Shown piece after piece: positions 24,819 through 34,534 of a DNA stretch of 64,000 nt (position 1 is its first letter; each line of letters starts with the position of its first letter). Source of the DNA: Gemmatimonadales bacterium (GTDB lineage Bacteria > Gemmatimonadota > Gemmatimonadetes > Palauibacterales > Palauibacteraceae); assembly GCA_009838765.1 (NCBI GenBank), contig VXQX01000040.1, forward strand, positions 1 to 64,000, given 5' to 3'. The notes below the pieces were generated by a model. It saw only the letters and a program-made list of their open reading frames with translations. It was not told the origin of the DNA and made no database searches. The translations under genes were made by a program, and so were the position numbers.

Positions 24819-25637
24819 GTGACCATCAACCGAAGGATCCTGCTGTGCGCCGTGGCCCTCGCGCTGGGGGCGCTCTTCGTGCGGCTCGGGTTCTGGCAAC
24901 TCGACCGGCATGGCGAACGGAGTGCCGGGGTGCGCGCGCGCGCCGAGCGCGCCGACGCCCCGCGGCTCGAGTGGCTCGGCCCCGGCGACGTGCCTCCCGA
25001 CACGGCGGGCCTCATCGGCCGCCGCGCGCGGCTCGCCGGCCGGTGGGACCGGGCCGGCGAAATCATCCTCCGGAGCCGCACCCTGGACGGGCGGGCCGGC
25101 GCGGAGGTGCTGACCCCCTTCCTGGTCGGCGGCGATGCCGGGCAGGTCGTGATGGTCCTGCGCGGCTGGCTGCCCGCGCCCGACGGCCTCCGCCCCGACC
25201 TCGCGTCCGGGTGGGCGGATTCGCCCGGCGACATCTCGGAGGCACGCCGCGCGGCCGAGGTCGAGGGGGTCTTCGTGTCCTCGCGGGACGGGCGCGGCGG
25301 GCAGCCGCTCCGCATCGAGGTTGCCGGCGCGCAGCACCTCGCCATCGCGGGGCTCGACCTCGCCCTGATCCGCGAACAGACGGGCCTCGATCCCACGCCC
25401 CATGTCCTGCGCCGGGACGATTCTCCCCCGGGCGGCGTCCTGCGTCCCGCCCGCGCGCTCGAGATCGATGCCGGGCCGCACCTGTCCTACGCGATCCAGT
25501 GGTTCGCGTTCGCCATCATCGGGCTGGGCGGAACCGCGATCCTGCTCCGCTCCTCGAGCGGCCGGACGTCCCCTTCCGGCGGCCGGACGTCCCCTTCCGG
25601 CGGCCGGGCGTCCCCATCCGAAAGGAAGCGATCGTGA
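24819..25637 (+). CDS. SURF1 family cytochrome oxidase assembly protein
   Basis: A 272-residue inner membrane protein: one hydrophobic segment at the N-terminus (residues 7-22, followed by G-F-W-Q-L-D-R), a periplasmic domain with V-L-R-G-W-L-P-A-P, and a second segment in the classic L-S-Y-A-I-Q-W-F-A-F-A. SURF1 helps insert haem a into subunit I of cytochrome c oxidase. The start is a GTG at 24819, since no ATG fits. The C-terminus carries three copies of a seven-residue G-R-T-S-P-S-G repeat not typical of the family. No oxidase genes are nearby, so the gene is detached from its usual cluster. Confidence 0.85.
   Translation: MTINRRILLCAVALALGALFVRLGFWQLDRHGERSAGVRARAERADAPRLEWLGPGDVPPDTAGLIGRRARLAGRWDRAGEIILRSRTLDGRAGAEVLTPFLVGGDAGQVVMVLRGWLPAPDGLRPDLASGWADSPGDISEARRAAEVEGVFVSSRDGRGGQPLRIEVAGAQHLAIAGLDLALIREQTGLDPTPHVLRRDDSPPGGVLRPARALEIDAGPHLSYAIQWFAFAIIGLGGTAILLRSSSGRTSPSGGRTSPSGGRASPSERKRS
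25560..25622. repeat. In-frame 21-base tandem repeat in the SURF1 tail
   Basis: Nearly three copies of a 21-base unit (GGCCGGACGTCCCCTTCCGG plus C) encoding G-R-T-S-P-S-G. The first two are identical and the third has substitutions. The unit length keeps the frame. Confidence 0.8.
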
Positions 25638-25966
25638 GCCATCGAAAGTTCCGGGACCGCCGGGGGAATCGCTGGGAGGTGCGCGTCGCCTCGCGGTCCG
25701 AGTGGCGGTTCGAGCCGCTGCCGGGAAACCCGGGCCCGCCGCACCGCGTACGTCCCCCACTCTACGCCGGGGACGACCCGTTCGAACTCAGCGAGCAGGA
25801 ACTCCACTCCATACTCGGCGCCGCGACGCCGGAGGCGAGGACCGATCGGGGCATTCCGCGCGCCTCGCCCTTCGGGGAAGGGCACGAGCCGCGCAAGAAG
25901 AAATCACCCTTCCTCGATGATCATGACGATGACCATGACGGTGATCATGGCGGTGATCACGACTAA
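25634..25966 (+). CDS. Small hypothetical protein with His/Asp-rich tail
   Basis: A 110-residue protein with no recognised family. The GTG at 25634 overlaps the SURF1 stop as GTGA, so the two are coupled. The body is Arg/Trp-rich and soluble-looking (K-F-R-D-R-R-G-N-R-W-E-V-R-V, P-P-L-Y-A-G-D-D-P-F-E-L-S). After a basic patch (R-K-K-K) it ends in a run of D-D-H-D repeats containing five histidines and about ten aspartates. Such tails bind divalent metals. Given the coupling to SURF1, a link to oxidase metal or haem delivery is possible but inferred. Confidence 0.65.
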   Translation: MSHRKFRDRRGNRWEVRVASRSEWRFEPLPGNPGPPHRVRPPLYAGDDPFELSEQELHSILGAATPEARTDRGIPRASPFGEGHEPRKKKSPFLDDHDDDHDGDHGGDHD

Positions 25967-25983
25967 CCCACAGGAGGCACGCG

Positions 25984-26748
25984 ATGTCTGAAACGCCGCT
26001 CGGCCGCTTCTGCTGGTACGAGCTTCTCACGACGGATCTCGAAGGCGCACAGGACTTCTACCGGCGGATCGTCGGCTGGGAGACGGGCGCCTGGCAGGGG
26101 GAAGGCCCGGAGTACATCACGTGGAACAACAACGGCACCCCGATCGGCGGCGTGATGCAGCTGCCGGCCGAAGCCCTCGCCGACGGAGCCCCGGCCCACT
26201 GGATGCCGTACGTGTCGACGCCGGACGTGGACGCGACGGTGGCGCGGGCGGAGCGGCTGGGAGGCGGCACGATCCACCGCATGGAGATCCCCGAAGTCGG
26301 CCACATCGCGGTCCTCCGGGATCCCGGCGGCGCGGTGTTCACGGCCTACCAGCCATCCGGCGACACGCCCGGACACGACGGGCCGCCCTCCCTCGGAGAG
26401 TTCTCCTGGCACGAACTGATCGCCGGAGACCTCGAGGCGGCGTGGTCGTTCTACGCCGACCTGTTCGGGTGGGAGAAGACGACGCAGATGGACATGGGCG
26501 AGGCCGGCATCTACCAGATGTACGGGCGCGACGGCAAGGAACTGGGCGGCATGATGAACCGCAGCGACGACATGCCCCCGCCGTGCTGGGGGCTCTACAT
26601 CCTCGTGTCCGACGTGCACGCCTCGGCGGAGCTTGTGAAGGAGCTGGGCGGTTCGGTCGTCGTGGGGCCGATGGAAGTCCCCGGCGGTGAGTTCATCCTG
26701 CAGGGCATCGACCCGCAGGGAGCCGCCTTCGCCCTGCACAGCCGGTAG
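25984..26748 (+). CDS. Two-domain VOC (glyoxalase/dioxygenase fold) protein
   Basis: A 254-residue protein with two vicinal-oxygen-chelate modules, each starting with F-x-W-x-E-L and T-D-L-E-G-A-Q-D-F-Y or G-D-L-E-A-A-W-S-F-Y, and each with a G-W-E strand. CACAGGAGG precedes the ATG. The double-module layout with P-x-G-x-F-x-W-Y-E-L resembles the CFP32/hydroxylase-like VOC group seen in many soil bacteria. A divalent metal and a small organic substrate are expected, but the reaction is not identifiable. It is 17 bases after the His/Asp-tail gene. Confidence 0.82.
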   Translation: MSETPLGRFCWYELLTTDLEGAQDFYRRIVGWETGAWQGEGPEYITWNNNGTPIGGVMQLPAEALADGAPAHWMPYVSTPDVDATVARAERLGGGTIHRMEIPEVGHIAVLRDPGGAVFTAYQPSGDTPGHDGPPSLGEFSWHELIAGDLEAAWSFYADLFGWEKTTQMDMGEAGIYQMYGRDGKELGGMMNRSDDMPPPCWGLYILVSDVHASAELVKELGGSVVVGPMEVPGGEFILQGIDPQGAAFALHSR

Positions 26749-26778
26749 CTGTCGCGGGCTCCGGCCTGCCGGGCCCGT

Positions 26779-27396
26779 TCAGGCGTCCCGGTCGTCGGAC
26801 AGACCCGGCGGCCGGCCCAGTATCTCGGAGAGGATCACGGCGCGAGCGAGCGAGGGGTAGCGCTCAAGACGTTCCAGCGGCCCACCCTGCCGCGCCGAGC
26901 CATGCCGGCTTCCCGCGACGGCCCCCCGCGGTTCCCGGAGCGGACTCGCCGCCGCGCGCCCGAGCGGCGGTCGCCGCGGGCTTTCGCGCACGGGAGCCGC
27001 CGGTGCCGGCGCGCTCGCGGCGGGACGCGGAGCGGGTGCCGGATCCGGCCGGATGAACGGCGGAGGCTCGGGGGCCTCCTCCGGGTCTCGGTGACCCACC
27101 ATGCTGCCCGGCCGGCCCTCCTCCGCGGCCTGCTGCATCTGCTGCTCGAGCTGGCGGCCCATGTCCTGCAGTTGCTCGCGCAACGTCGGCCGCCGCGCCA
27201 GAGGCGGCGCCTCTCCTCCGGCGGGCTCGGCGGCCTGAACGCTCGACGCCTCGATCTCGAACTCCGGGGCCGTCCCCGCCTGCTCGAGCGCCTGTTCCTG
27301 CCGCTGCCGATTCTTCTTCATCGCGGCGCCGATGCTGCGCACCCACAGGAAGATCATCAGCAGGATGAGGGGCAGCGCCCCCTCGAGATCGGGCAT
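26779..27396 (-). CDS. Membrane-anchored protein co-encoded with FloA
   Basis: A 205-residue protein: a short N-terminus, one membrane segment (L-P-L-I-L-L-M-I-F-L-W-V-R, residues 8-20), a basic coiled-coil-like stretch (K-K-N-R-Q-R-Q-E-Q-A-L-E-Q-A; then L-R-E-Q-L-Q-D-M-G-R-Q-L-E-Q-Q), a long Pro/Ala/Arg-rich disordered region, and a conserved-looking end Y-P-S-L-A-R-A-V-I-L-S-E-I-L-G-R-P. That end recurs in uncharacterised proteins of related genomes next to flotillin genes. Its ATG overlaps the floA stop as TGATG. A cytoplasmic partner of FloA microdomains is a reasonable inference. Confidence 0.65.
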   Translation of the reverse strand: MPDLEGALPLILLMIFLWVRSIGAAMKKNRQRQEQALEQAGTAPEFEIEASSVQAAEPAGGEAPPLARRPTLREQLQDMGRQLEQQMQQAAEEGRPGSMVGHRDPEEAPEPPPFIRPDPAPAPRPAASAPAPAAPVRESPRRPPLGRAAASPLREPRGAVAGSRHGSARQGGPLERLERYPSLARAVILSEILGRPPGLSDDRDA

Positions 27397-28379
27397 CAGC
27401 CGTCCTTGTCGCTCTCCGGCGGCTTCGCGATGGACCTCCGCATCTGCGTGTCACTCTGGATGTTGCGGTACTTCATGTAGTCCATGATCCCGAGGTTCCC
27501 CTCACGGAACGCCTCGGCCATCGCGAGGGGCACTTCCGCCTCCGCCTTCACGACTTCGGCCTGCATCTGCTCGACGAGCGCCCGGTTCTCCTGCTCCGAC
27601 GCGACCGCCATGGCCCGGCGCTCCTCGGCCTTCGCCTGCGCGATCCGCTTGTCGGCTTCGGCCTGATCCGTCTGCAGCTCCGCGCCGATGTTCTTCCCCA
27701 CGTCGACATCGGCGATGTCGATGGAGAGAATCTCGAACGCGGTCCCGGAGTCGAGCCCCTTGGCGAGGACGGTCTTCGAGATGTTGTCCGGGTTCTCGAG
27801 CACCGCCTTGTGGGATGAGGCCGACCCGATCGTCGACACGATCCCCTCGCCGACGCGCGCCAGGATCGTTTCCTCCCCCGCCCCGCCGACGAGGCGGTTG
27901 ATATTCGCCCGCACCGTTACCCGTGCCGTCGCGATGAGCTGGATCCCGTCCTTCGCCATCGCGGCGACCTTCGGCGTCTGAATGACCCGGGGGTTGACCG
28001 AGACCTGCACCGCGTCCAGCACATCCCGCCCCGCGAGGTCGATCGCGGCCGCCTGTCGGAACGGCAGTTCGATCTGCGCCTTGTCCGCCGAGATGAGCGC
28101 GTTCACGACCCGCTCCACGTCGCCCCCCGCGAGGAAGTGCGACTCCAGCTCGTTCGTGTGGAGCGGCAGCCCCGCCTTGTAGGAGCTGATGAGGGGATAG
28201 ACGATCCGCGGCGGAGGGATCTTCCGCAGGCGCATCCCCACCAGGCTTCCGAGGCCCACGCGGACCCCCGACGCGATCGCCGTGACCCAGAGCCGGATCG
28301 GCACGATCCACGACAGAATGAGCACACCGAGCGCGATGGCGATGAGGATGATGATGCTGGTTCCCGCCAGTGGTTCCAT
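27396..28379 (-). CDS. floA: Flotillin-like protein FloA
   Basis: A 327-residue bacterial flotillin that organises ordered membrane microdomains. The N-terminal hairpin membrane segment ([16 protein letters not shown]) is followed by the family block [11 protein letters not shown], the SPFB core ([23 protein letters not shown]) and the Ala/Glu-rich coiled coil ([16 protein letters not shown]). The length is typical. It follows nfeD by one base, the standard nfeD-floA pairing. Confidence 0.95.
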   Translation of the reverse strand: MEPLAGTSIIILIAIALGVLILSWIVPIRLWVTAIASGVRVGLGSLVGMRLRKIPPPRIVYPLISSYKAGLPLHTNELESHFLAGGDVERVVNALISADKAQIELPFRQAAAIDLAGRDVLDAVQVSVNPRVIQTPKVAAMAKDGIQLIATARVTVRANINRLVGGAGEETILARVGEGIVSTIGSASSHKAVLENPDNISKTVLAKGLDSGTAFEILSIDIADVDVGKNIGAELQTDQAEADKRIAQAKAEERRAMAVASEQENRALVEQMQAEVVKAEAEVPLAMAEAFREGNLGIMDYMKYRNIQSDTQMRRSIAKPPESDKDG

Positions 28380-28380
28380 A

Positions 28381-29826
28381 TCAGGCCTCGTTCCTGTGTT
28401 CGGATTCGGGAGATTGCTTGGCGCGGCGCACGAGAACCCGCCCGCTCGCGACTTCGAGTACGCGTATGGGGGTCCCGGCCTCCAGCCAGGGACCTTCGGT
28501 CACGACGTGGATGCGCTCATCGTTGATGATCGCGACCCCCGTGGGACGCAGGTCGGTCGACGTCACGCCGAGCTCGCCGACCAGGTCCTCGCGCGGAGGC
28601 ACCGAGAGGTATCCCGTCTCGCGGCTCGTCGAGTCGCGGAGGAAGAGTCCGGAGAATCGGTTGCTGCGGGGCAGGTGCCGCACCAGCGCCCATCCGGCGA
28701 CGCCCACCAGGATGATCGACAGGGAGACGAGCCCCGCCGCGTTGAACACCTGGTCGAAGGTCGGCACCTGGCCGACCATGCCCATGACGGCCGCCCCGAG
28801 TACCGCGACCGTCCCCAGGATTCCGGCGATCCCGAAGCCGGGGATGACGAGCACTTCGAGCGCGATCAGCACGGCACCGGCGCCGAAGAGGAGAATCTCC
28901 TCGATGCCGGCGAGGTGGACGAGATGGTGGGCGCCGAAGAAGGCGGCCAGCGATGCGAGTCCCACCGCGCCCGCCACCCCGAAGCTCGGCGTGCGCACCT
29001 CCACGATGAGTCCGAGGAAGCCGAGGCTCAGAAGGAGAGGCGCGACCGCCGGGTTCGTCAGGAAGCGGACGATCGCTTCCGCCCAGTTGGGCTGGATTTC
29101 CCGCACCGGGGCCGCCGGAAGCCGCGTGACCTCCAGGAGTTCGATGAGATCCCGGACCTCGGCGTCCGCAACTCCGATCGCCGTGGCCTCGTCCGTCGTC
29201 AGGGTGAGCAACCGGCCGGCTTCGCTCACGCCGGGGACCTCGATGCTCTCGTCCACCATCGCTTCCGCGACCAGCGGATCGAGCCCCCGCTCCTCGGCCA
29301 GCGCCCGGAACTCCGAGCGCATCGCGCTCACCATCTTCTCCGGGGCCTTCTCGCCCTCGCCCGTGACCGGCGTCGCCGCGCCGATCGTGGAGCCCGGCCG
29401 CATGTAGATCCGGTCCGTCGCGAGCGCGATCATCGCGCCCGCCGAGAGGGCGCGGCGGTTCACGTAGGCGTAGGTCGGGACCTCCGCGTCGCGCAGGTCG
29501 TCGATGATCTTCCACGCCGCGTCGACCCGGCCGCCGGGCGTGTCGAGTTCGATGATCACCGCGGGCGCCCCGGACTCCGCGGCTTCCGAGAGCGCGCGAG
29601 CCACGAAGGGGGCCACGCCGAGTTCGATCGTGCCCGAGATCGGCACCCGAACGACCGTCGCTCCGGACTGCGCCGACGGCGCGGAGGGCGCGACCGGCGT
29701 GGATGGCGCGAAGACGGCGCCCACGCCCAGTCCCGGCGGCACGGGCCCGCCCGACGCGGACGCCGCCACGACCGCCAGCCCGAGGGCAAGCACGGGTGCC
29801 GACAGCCCCGTCATGGGTGATTTCAT
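28381..29826 (-). CDS. nfeD: NfeD family membrane-bound ClpP-class serine protease
   Basis: Long-form NfeD, about 481 residues. A signal peptide is followed by a ClpP/SDH-class protease domain: [10 protein letters not shown], catalytic Ser in [10 protein letters not shown], and a Lys in the G-E-K-A-P-E-K segment for a Ser-Lys dyad. Then come about four to five membrane helices and a C-terminal NfeD OB domain ([15 protein letters not shown]). Known relatives cleave stomatin-family proteins or act with flotillins. Starts at 29850 and 29814 are also in frame; 29826 gives the most regular leader. Confidence 0.88.
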   Translation of the reverse strand: MKSPMTGLSAPVLALGLAVVAASASGGPVPPGLGVGAVFAPSTPVAPSAPSAQSGATVVRVPISGTIELGVAPFVARALSEAAESGAPAVIIELDTPGGRVDAAWKIIDDLRDAEVPTYAYVNRRALSAGAMIALATDRIYMRPGSTIGAATPVTGEGEKAPEKMVSAMRSEFRALAEERGLDPLVAEAMVDESIEVPGVSEAGRLLTLTTDEATAIGVADAEVRDLIELLEVTRLPAAPVREIQPNWAEAIVRFLTNPAVAPLLLSLGFLGLIVEVRTPSFGVAGAVGLASLAAFFGAHHLVHLAGIEEILLFGAGAVLIALEVLVIPGFGIAGILGTVAVLGAAVMGMVGQVPTFDQVFNAAGLVSLSIILVGVAGWALVRHLPRSNRFSGLFLRDSTSRETGYLSVPPREDLVGELGVTSTDLRPTGVAIINDERIHVVTEGPWLEAGTPIRVLEVASGRVLVRRAKQSPESEHRNEA

Positions 29827-29915
29827 CGCTCGTCTCGTCGTGTATCGCATGGCCGCAATCTATCGGTGCCCCGAGCCGGCCGCCCGTCCGCCGCCCGTCG
29901 CCCGTCAGCCGCCCG

Positions 29916-32900
29916 TCAGCCGCCCGGCCGGCCCGGCACCGCGATCGGCTCGCCCGCCGATGGCCGCACGCCTTCGGCGTACAGTTGCGCGTTCAGCGCC
30001 GGCACGCGCGTTTCGATGAGCGCGTTGAGCCGGTCGAGCAGCTCCGGCATCACGCTCCACACCTCGTCGACCTGCCACAGGTGATCCTCGGTGGGAAGCG
30101 TCGAGGAACCCTGGATCGCGTTCGCGACACCCGCGTTCCGGCGCGCATCTCCCAGTTCGTCCCGGATCTCCTCGATCTCCTCCTCGATCGCCTCAAGCTC
30201 CTCTTCCAGTCCTTCCGGCGCCTCGTCCGCGCCCTCGATGAGGTCCGCCGCGGCCGACAACTGCTCCTCGAGCGCGTCGAGGGCCTGTCCCGCCTCGTAA
30301 ATCGGACCCGCCATGGCGTGAAGGCTCATGAGCGCCTCCTGCCGCGCCATCCGGTCCGCCCGGTTCATCGGCCGCCGCGGCTCCGCGACGACCTCCACCG
30401 TGGCGGAGAAGGTCTCGCCCCCCGCCTCCATGCTCACCGTGTACCAGCCCGGCAGGACGATCGGACCCTGCGGCGCGCCGCCGAAGAACCCGCCTCCACC
30501 GCCGGGGCCACCGCCAGGGCCGCCCTCACGCTCGTACGGCGCGTCGTGACGCCAGTCCCAGATCACCTCGTTGACGCCGACCTCCGCGGGCGCGTCCAGC
30601 GTACGTACGTGTACCCCCGAGGCGTCGCTGATCTTCAATGAGAAGGAGTCCGCGCCGTCGTCCCCGGGGCCGCCTGCGCCTCCAGCGCCCGAACCGTCGC
30701 CGTTCTCGTCGCCGTCCTCGTCCCCTTCCCCGTCATCTTCGTCATCTCCGTCGTCGTCTTCGTCCGTTCCGGCGGCCTCCCCATCCTCGTCCGCGGTCAC
30801 GTCCTCGGCCGGAGCGTCCCGCAGGAAGTAGCGGATCCGGGCCCCGCGCGGCGGGTTCGGCGCGCTGTACGTGGCGCCGTAGAAGGGCCAGTCCCCCTTC
30901 TCCGTCCACATGATCGAACGGTCGCCGAACACGCGGCCCGCCTCCGCCAGCATCCCCTCGGAGAGGGCTTCGAGCGGCGCCACGTCGGCCAGGATCCAGG
31001 CGCTGCGCCCGTGCGTGCCGACGATGAGGTCGTTCTCGCGCGGGTGCACGAGGATGTCGTCCACCGGGACCGTGGGCAGGTTGTTCTTGAGCTGAACCCA
31101 GCTTTCGCCGCGGTCCACGGAGACGAACACACCGACCTCGTTCCCGATGAAGAGGAGGTTCGGCGCCCGGTGGTGCTCGACGATCACGTTCACCGACCAC
31201 AGGTCCGGCAGCCCGTTCGCGATCGCCCGCCAGCTCTGCCCGTAGTCTTCGCTCACGTAGGCGTAGGGCGCGTAGTCGCCGTTCCGGTGTCCGTCGAAGG
31301 TGGCGTAGACGCGCCCCTCCACGTGGTGCGACGGCTCCACCCGGCTCACATAGGTCCGCTCCGGGAGGCCCGGGATGCGGTCGACGACGTTCTCCCACGT
31401 CGCCCCGTCGTCTCTCGACACCTGCAGGTTTCCGTCGTCCGTCCCCGCGTAGATCAACCCGCGCGCGAGCGGCGACTCCTCCACCGAGGTCAGGTTCCCG
31501 TACGTCGAGATCCCGTCGTTGAGCGACATCTGCGGCTCGGAGCCGGGGACGCCCATGATCTCCAGCTCCTCGCGGTCGATCTGCTTCGTGAGGTCGAGCC
31601 CGCCGACCTCCTCCCAGGACATCCCGTAGTCCCGCGAGCGCAGCAGGTAGTTCGCGCCCAGGTAGACCGTCGCCGGATCGTGCGGCGAGAGCAGGAGCGG
31701 CGAGTTCCAGTTGTAGCGATAAGCCTTCGTCGTGTCCCCGTCCGCCCGCGGCCCGACGATGGGCCGCATGGGGATCTTCTCCCCGGTCGTCAGGTCGTAG
31801 CGGTTCATGTTCCCATGCTGCGACTCCGAGTACACGATCGTGGAATCGGTGGGATCCACGATCGTGAAGAAGCCGTCTCCGTACGCCGTCTCGTACCAGT
31901 CCTGGTGGCGGATGCCGTGGAAGGAGCGCGTGTTCGAGGGTCCGCACCACGCGTCGTTGTCCTGCAGCCCGCCGCACACGGCGTAGGGCGTCCGCATGTC
32001 GTACCCGATCGTGTAGAACTGGCCGAGCGCGATGTTGTCGAACATGCGCCAGTGCGCGGCCCCATCCCACGAGGCCGCGACCCCGCCGTCGCTGCCCAGG
32101 ATCAGGTGGTCGGGATCCTCCGGATTGATCCACAGCTGGTGGTGGTCGACGTGGATCTGCACCGCGCCGTCGTTGCGGAACGTCCGGCCCCCGTCATCCG
32201 AAATCGAGAGTTGCGTGCCGAGTACGTAGAGGCGGTCGGGGTTGCTCGGGTCGATGCGAACCTGGGAGTAGTACATCGGCCGCGGGTTGGTGTCGGACAC
32301 CTTCTCCCACGTCTCGCCGCGGTCGGTGGAGCGGAAGAGCCCGCCCTGGCGCGGACCGCCGCCGCCGCCCCCGAAACCCTGGCCGGGCCGGCGCGGATCC
32401 GCCTCGACGAGCGCGTAGACGAGGTTCCCGTCCTGCCGGTAGATGTCGATGCCGATGCGGCCCTTGTCGCCCTCGGGCAGCCCTTCCGTCAGTTCCGTCC
32501 AGTTGTCGCCGCCGTCGACCGTGCGGTAGAGGCCGCTCCCCGGACCGCCCCCGTTGAACCCCCAGCCCGTCCGCTGCCGCTGGTACATGGCCGCGAAGAT
32601 CGTGTTGGGGTCGGCGGGATCCATGGCCAGGTCGATGGCCCCCGTGCGGTCGTCAACGTACAGGACCTTCTCCCACGACTCCCCGCCATCGGTCGTGCGG
32701 AAGACGCCGCGCTCGGGGTTCGAGCCCCAGAGGTCCCCCATGGCGGCCACATGGACGACATCGGGGTTGCGCGGGTGGATGAGGATGCGGGCGACGTGCT
32801 TCGTCGCCTCGAGCCCCATGTGCATCCAGGTGTTCCCGCCGTCCGTCGACTTGTAGACGCCGTTCCCCCACGGGGAGGACTGACGGTTCTGCGGTTCCCC

Positions 32901-33239
32901 CGTCCCCACCCACACGAGGTTCGGGTTCGCCTGGTGGAGCGTGACGTCCCCGATCGAACTCGTGGGCTGGTCGTCGAACAGCGGGGTCCATGAAGTGCCG
33001 TGGTTCTCCGTCTTCCACAGTCCGCCGGTGGCCGTGCCCAGGTAGAAGATCTGGGGTTTCGCCTCGACGACGGCGATGTCGGCGATCCGTCCGCCCATGA
33101 GGGCCGGGCCGATCTCGCGGTATTCGAGGTGGGAGATCGCCGTCTCGAGCGCGGACTGGGCCGCGCCGCCTGTCGCGCCGGCCGTCGCGCCGAAGAGGAG
33201 ACCGGCCGCGGAGAGCGCGAGAACTCGGGCTGCTTTCAT
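29916..33239 (-). CDS. Giant exported BNR/sortilin-type beta-propeller protein
   Basis: A 1107-residue exported protein. The leader ends G-G-A-A-Q. Two VPS10/sortilin-like or BNR propellers follow, with many Asp-box repeats of the form S-T-D-G-G-x-T-W or T-T-D-G-G-E-S-W-E. A Gly/Asp/Glu-rich acidic spacer sits around residues 830-865, then a beta domain and a helical end with E-E-E-I-E-E-I-R-D-E-L coiled coil. Such proteins are often annotated as glycosyl hydrolases, but catalytic residues of sialidases are not evident, so ligand or peptide binding is as likely. It is divergent from the binding-protein gene at 33385. Confidence 0.82.
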   Translation of the reverse strand: MKAARVLALSAAGLLFGATAGATGGAAQSALETAISHLEYREIGPALMGGRIADIAVVEAKPQIFYLGTATGGLWKTENHGTSWTPLFDDQPTSSIGDVTLHQANPNLVWVGTGEPQNRQSSPWGNGVYKSTDGGNTWMHMGLEATKHVARILIHPRNPDVVHVAAMGDLWGSNPERGVFRTTDGGESWEKVLYVDDRTGAIDLAMDPADPNTIFAAMYQRQRTGWGFNGGGPGSGLYRTVDGGDNWTELTEGLPEGDKGRIGIDIYRQDGNLVYALVEADPRRPGQGFGGGGGGPRQGGLFRSTDRGETWEKVSDTNPRPMYYSQVRIDPSNPDRLYVLGTQLSISDDGGRTFRNDGAVQIHVDHHQLWINPEDPDHLILGSDGGVAASWDGAAHWRMFDNIALGQFYTIGYDMRTPYAVCGGLQDNDAWCGPSNTRSFHGIRHQDWYETAYGDGFFTIVDPTDSTIVYSESQHGNMNRYDLTTGEKIPMRPIVGPRADGDTTKAYRYNWNSPLLLSPHDPATVYLGANYLLRSRDYGMSWEEVGGLDLTKQIDREELEIMGVPGSEPQMSLNDGISTYGNLTSVEESPLARGLIYAGTDDGNLQVSRDDGATWENVVDRIPGLPERTYVSRVEPSHHVEGRVYATFDGHRNGDYAPYAYVSEDYGQSWRAIANGLPDLWSVNVIVEHHRAPNLLFIGNEVGVFVSVDRGESWVQLKNNLPTVPVDDILVHPRENDLIVGTHGRSAWILADVAPLEALSEGMLAEAGRVFGDRSIMWTEKGDWPFYGATYSAPNPPRGARIRYFLRDAPAEDVTADEDGEAAGTDEDDDGDDEDDGEGDEDGDENGDGSGAGGAGGPGDDGADSFSLKISDASGVHVRTLDAPAEVGVNEVIWDWRHDAPYEREGGPGGGPGGGGGFFGGAPQGPIVLPGWYTVSMEAGGETFSATVEVVAEPRRPMNRADRMARQEALMSLHAMAGPIYEAGQALDALEEQLSAAADLIEGADEAPEGLEEELEAIEEEIEEIRDELGDARRNAGVANAIQGSSTLPTEDHLWQVDEVWSVMPELLDRLNALIETRVPALNAQLYAEGVRPSAGEPIAVPGRPGG

Positions 33240-33384
33240 CGTACTGCCTCGGAAACGGGGAGATGACGGGACTTCCGCCCGCAAACTGCACTACGGACAT
33301 GCGCGCGCAATACGCCGGTGACGCTGCGTGGCTTGACCGACCGTCATATTCTTCGGGCGTGTCGGGCGTGAAGGAGAAGACAGA

Positions 33385-34500
33385 ATGAGAGAAGGAGTTG
33401 CGATGCGTTATCGGGCGGTGACCACCCTGGGGCTCGTTGCGCTCCTTGCGCTCCTTGCCGGCGTTCCGCCTCTCCCCGTCTCCGCGCAGTCGATCACCGT
33501 CGTGTCCTGGGGCGGCTCCTACGGCCGCGCCGTCCACGAGGGCGCCAACATTCCCTTCACCGAGGCGACGGGCATCCGGGTCGGCGTGGAGGACTACAAC
33601 GGCGGCCTGGCCCAGATACGGGCCCAGGTGGACGTCGGGAACATCCACTGGGACGTGGTCGACCTGGAGATCGCCGATGCCGTGCGCGGTTGCGACGAGG
33701 GGCTGCTCGAGCCGGTAGACATCGACGATCTGCCTCCCGGACCCGACGGCACTCCCGCGGCCGACGACTTCGCGGCCGAGGCCCAGACCGAGTGCGGGGT
33801 GGGCAATCTGTACTGGTCGACCGTGTACGCGTACAACGATGAGAACTTCGCGGGCGAAAAGCCCAACACCATGGCCGACTTCTTCGACCTGGCGAAGTTC
33901 CCGGGCCGCCGCGGGATGCGGCGGGTACCGCAGGTGAACCTGGAGTTCGCCCTGATCGCCGATGGCGTGCCGCTCGACGAAGTGTACGCCACGCTGAGGA
34001 CGCCGGAGGGCCTCGACCGGGCCTTCGCCAAGCTCGAAACCATCAGGGATGAGGTGGTCTGGTGGGAGGCGGGCGCCCAGCCGCCGCAGATGCTGGCCGA
34101 CGGGGAAGTGGTCATGAGCACGGCGTACAACGGCCGCATCTTCAATGCCCAGGTCATGGAAAACCAGCCGTTCGTGATCGTGTGGGACGGGCAGTTGCTG
34201 GACGTGGGCCAGATCGGGATCGTCGCGGGCACCCCGAGGCTGGAGGAGGCACTGCGGTACGTAGCCTTCAAGACCAGCGCCGAGTCCCTGGCGCGGATCG
34301 GCCGCCGCATCTCCTATTCGCCGGCGCGCAGATCGGGCATGCCGCTGGTGACGACCCATGTGGTCGCGGGGGTCGAGATGGCGCCGCACCTGCCGGCCAG
34401 CCCGGGCAACGTGGATCGTGCGCTGCGTTACGACTGGGCGTTCTGGGTCGACCACCAGGACGAACTGAACGAGCGCTTCAGCGCCTGGCTGGCGCGCTAG
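33385..34500 (+). CDS. Orphan PotD-like ABC transporter substrate-binding protein
   Basis: A 371-residue periplasmic binding protein of the spermidine/putrescine class. The signal peptide ends V-S-A-Q; the mature chain opens with the diagnostic I-T-V-V-S-W-G-G-S-Y, then W-D-V-V-D-L-E-I-A-D, L-Y-W-S-T-V-Y-A-Y-N and M-S-T-A-Y-N-G-R. Polyamines, amino sugars or thiamine-like cations are typical ligands. No permease or ATPase of this class lies within the window, so it is an orphan. Both the ATG at 33385 and one at 33403 have an AAGGAG upstream; the second gives a shorter n-region. Confidence 0.85.
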   Translation: MREGVAMRYRAVTTLGLVALLALLAGVPPLPVSAQSITVVSWGGSYGRAVHEGANIPFTEATGIRVGVEDYNGGLAQIRAQVDVGNIHWDVVDLEIADAVRGCDEGLLEPVDIDDLPPGPDGTPAADDFAAEAQTECGVGNLYWSTVYAYNDENFAGEKPNTMADFFDLAKFPGRRGMRRVPQVNLEFALIADGVPLDEVYATLRTPEGLDRAFAKLETIRDEVVWWEAGAQPPQMLADGEVVMSTAYNGRIFNAQVMENQPFVIVWDGQLLDVGQIGIVAGTPRLEEALRYVAFKTSAESLARIGRRISYSPARRSGMPLVTTHVVAGVEMAPHLPASPGNVDRALRYDWAFWVDHQDELNERFSAWLAR

Positions 34501-34534
34501 AAGGCGGGCGCATCGAGGCCTGTGTGCGCGGGCG

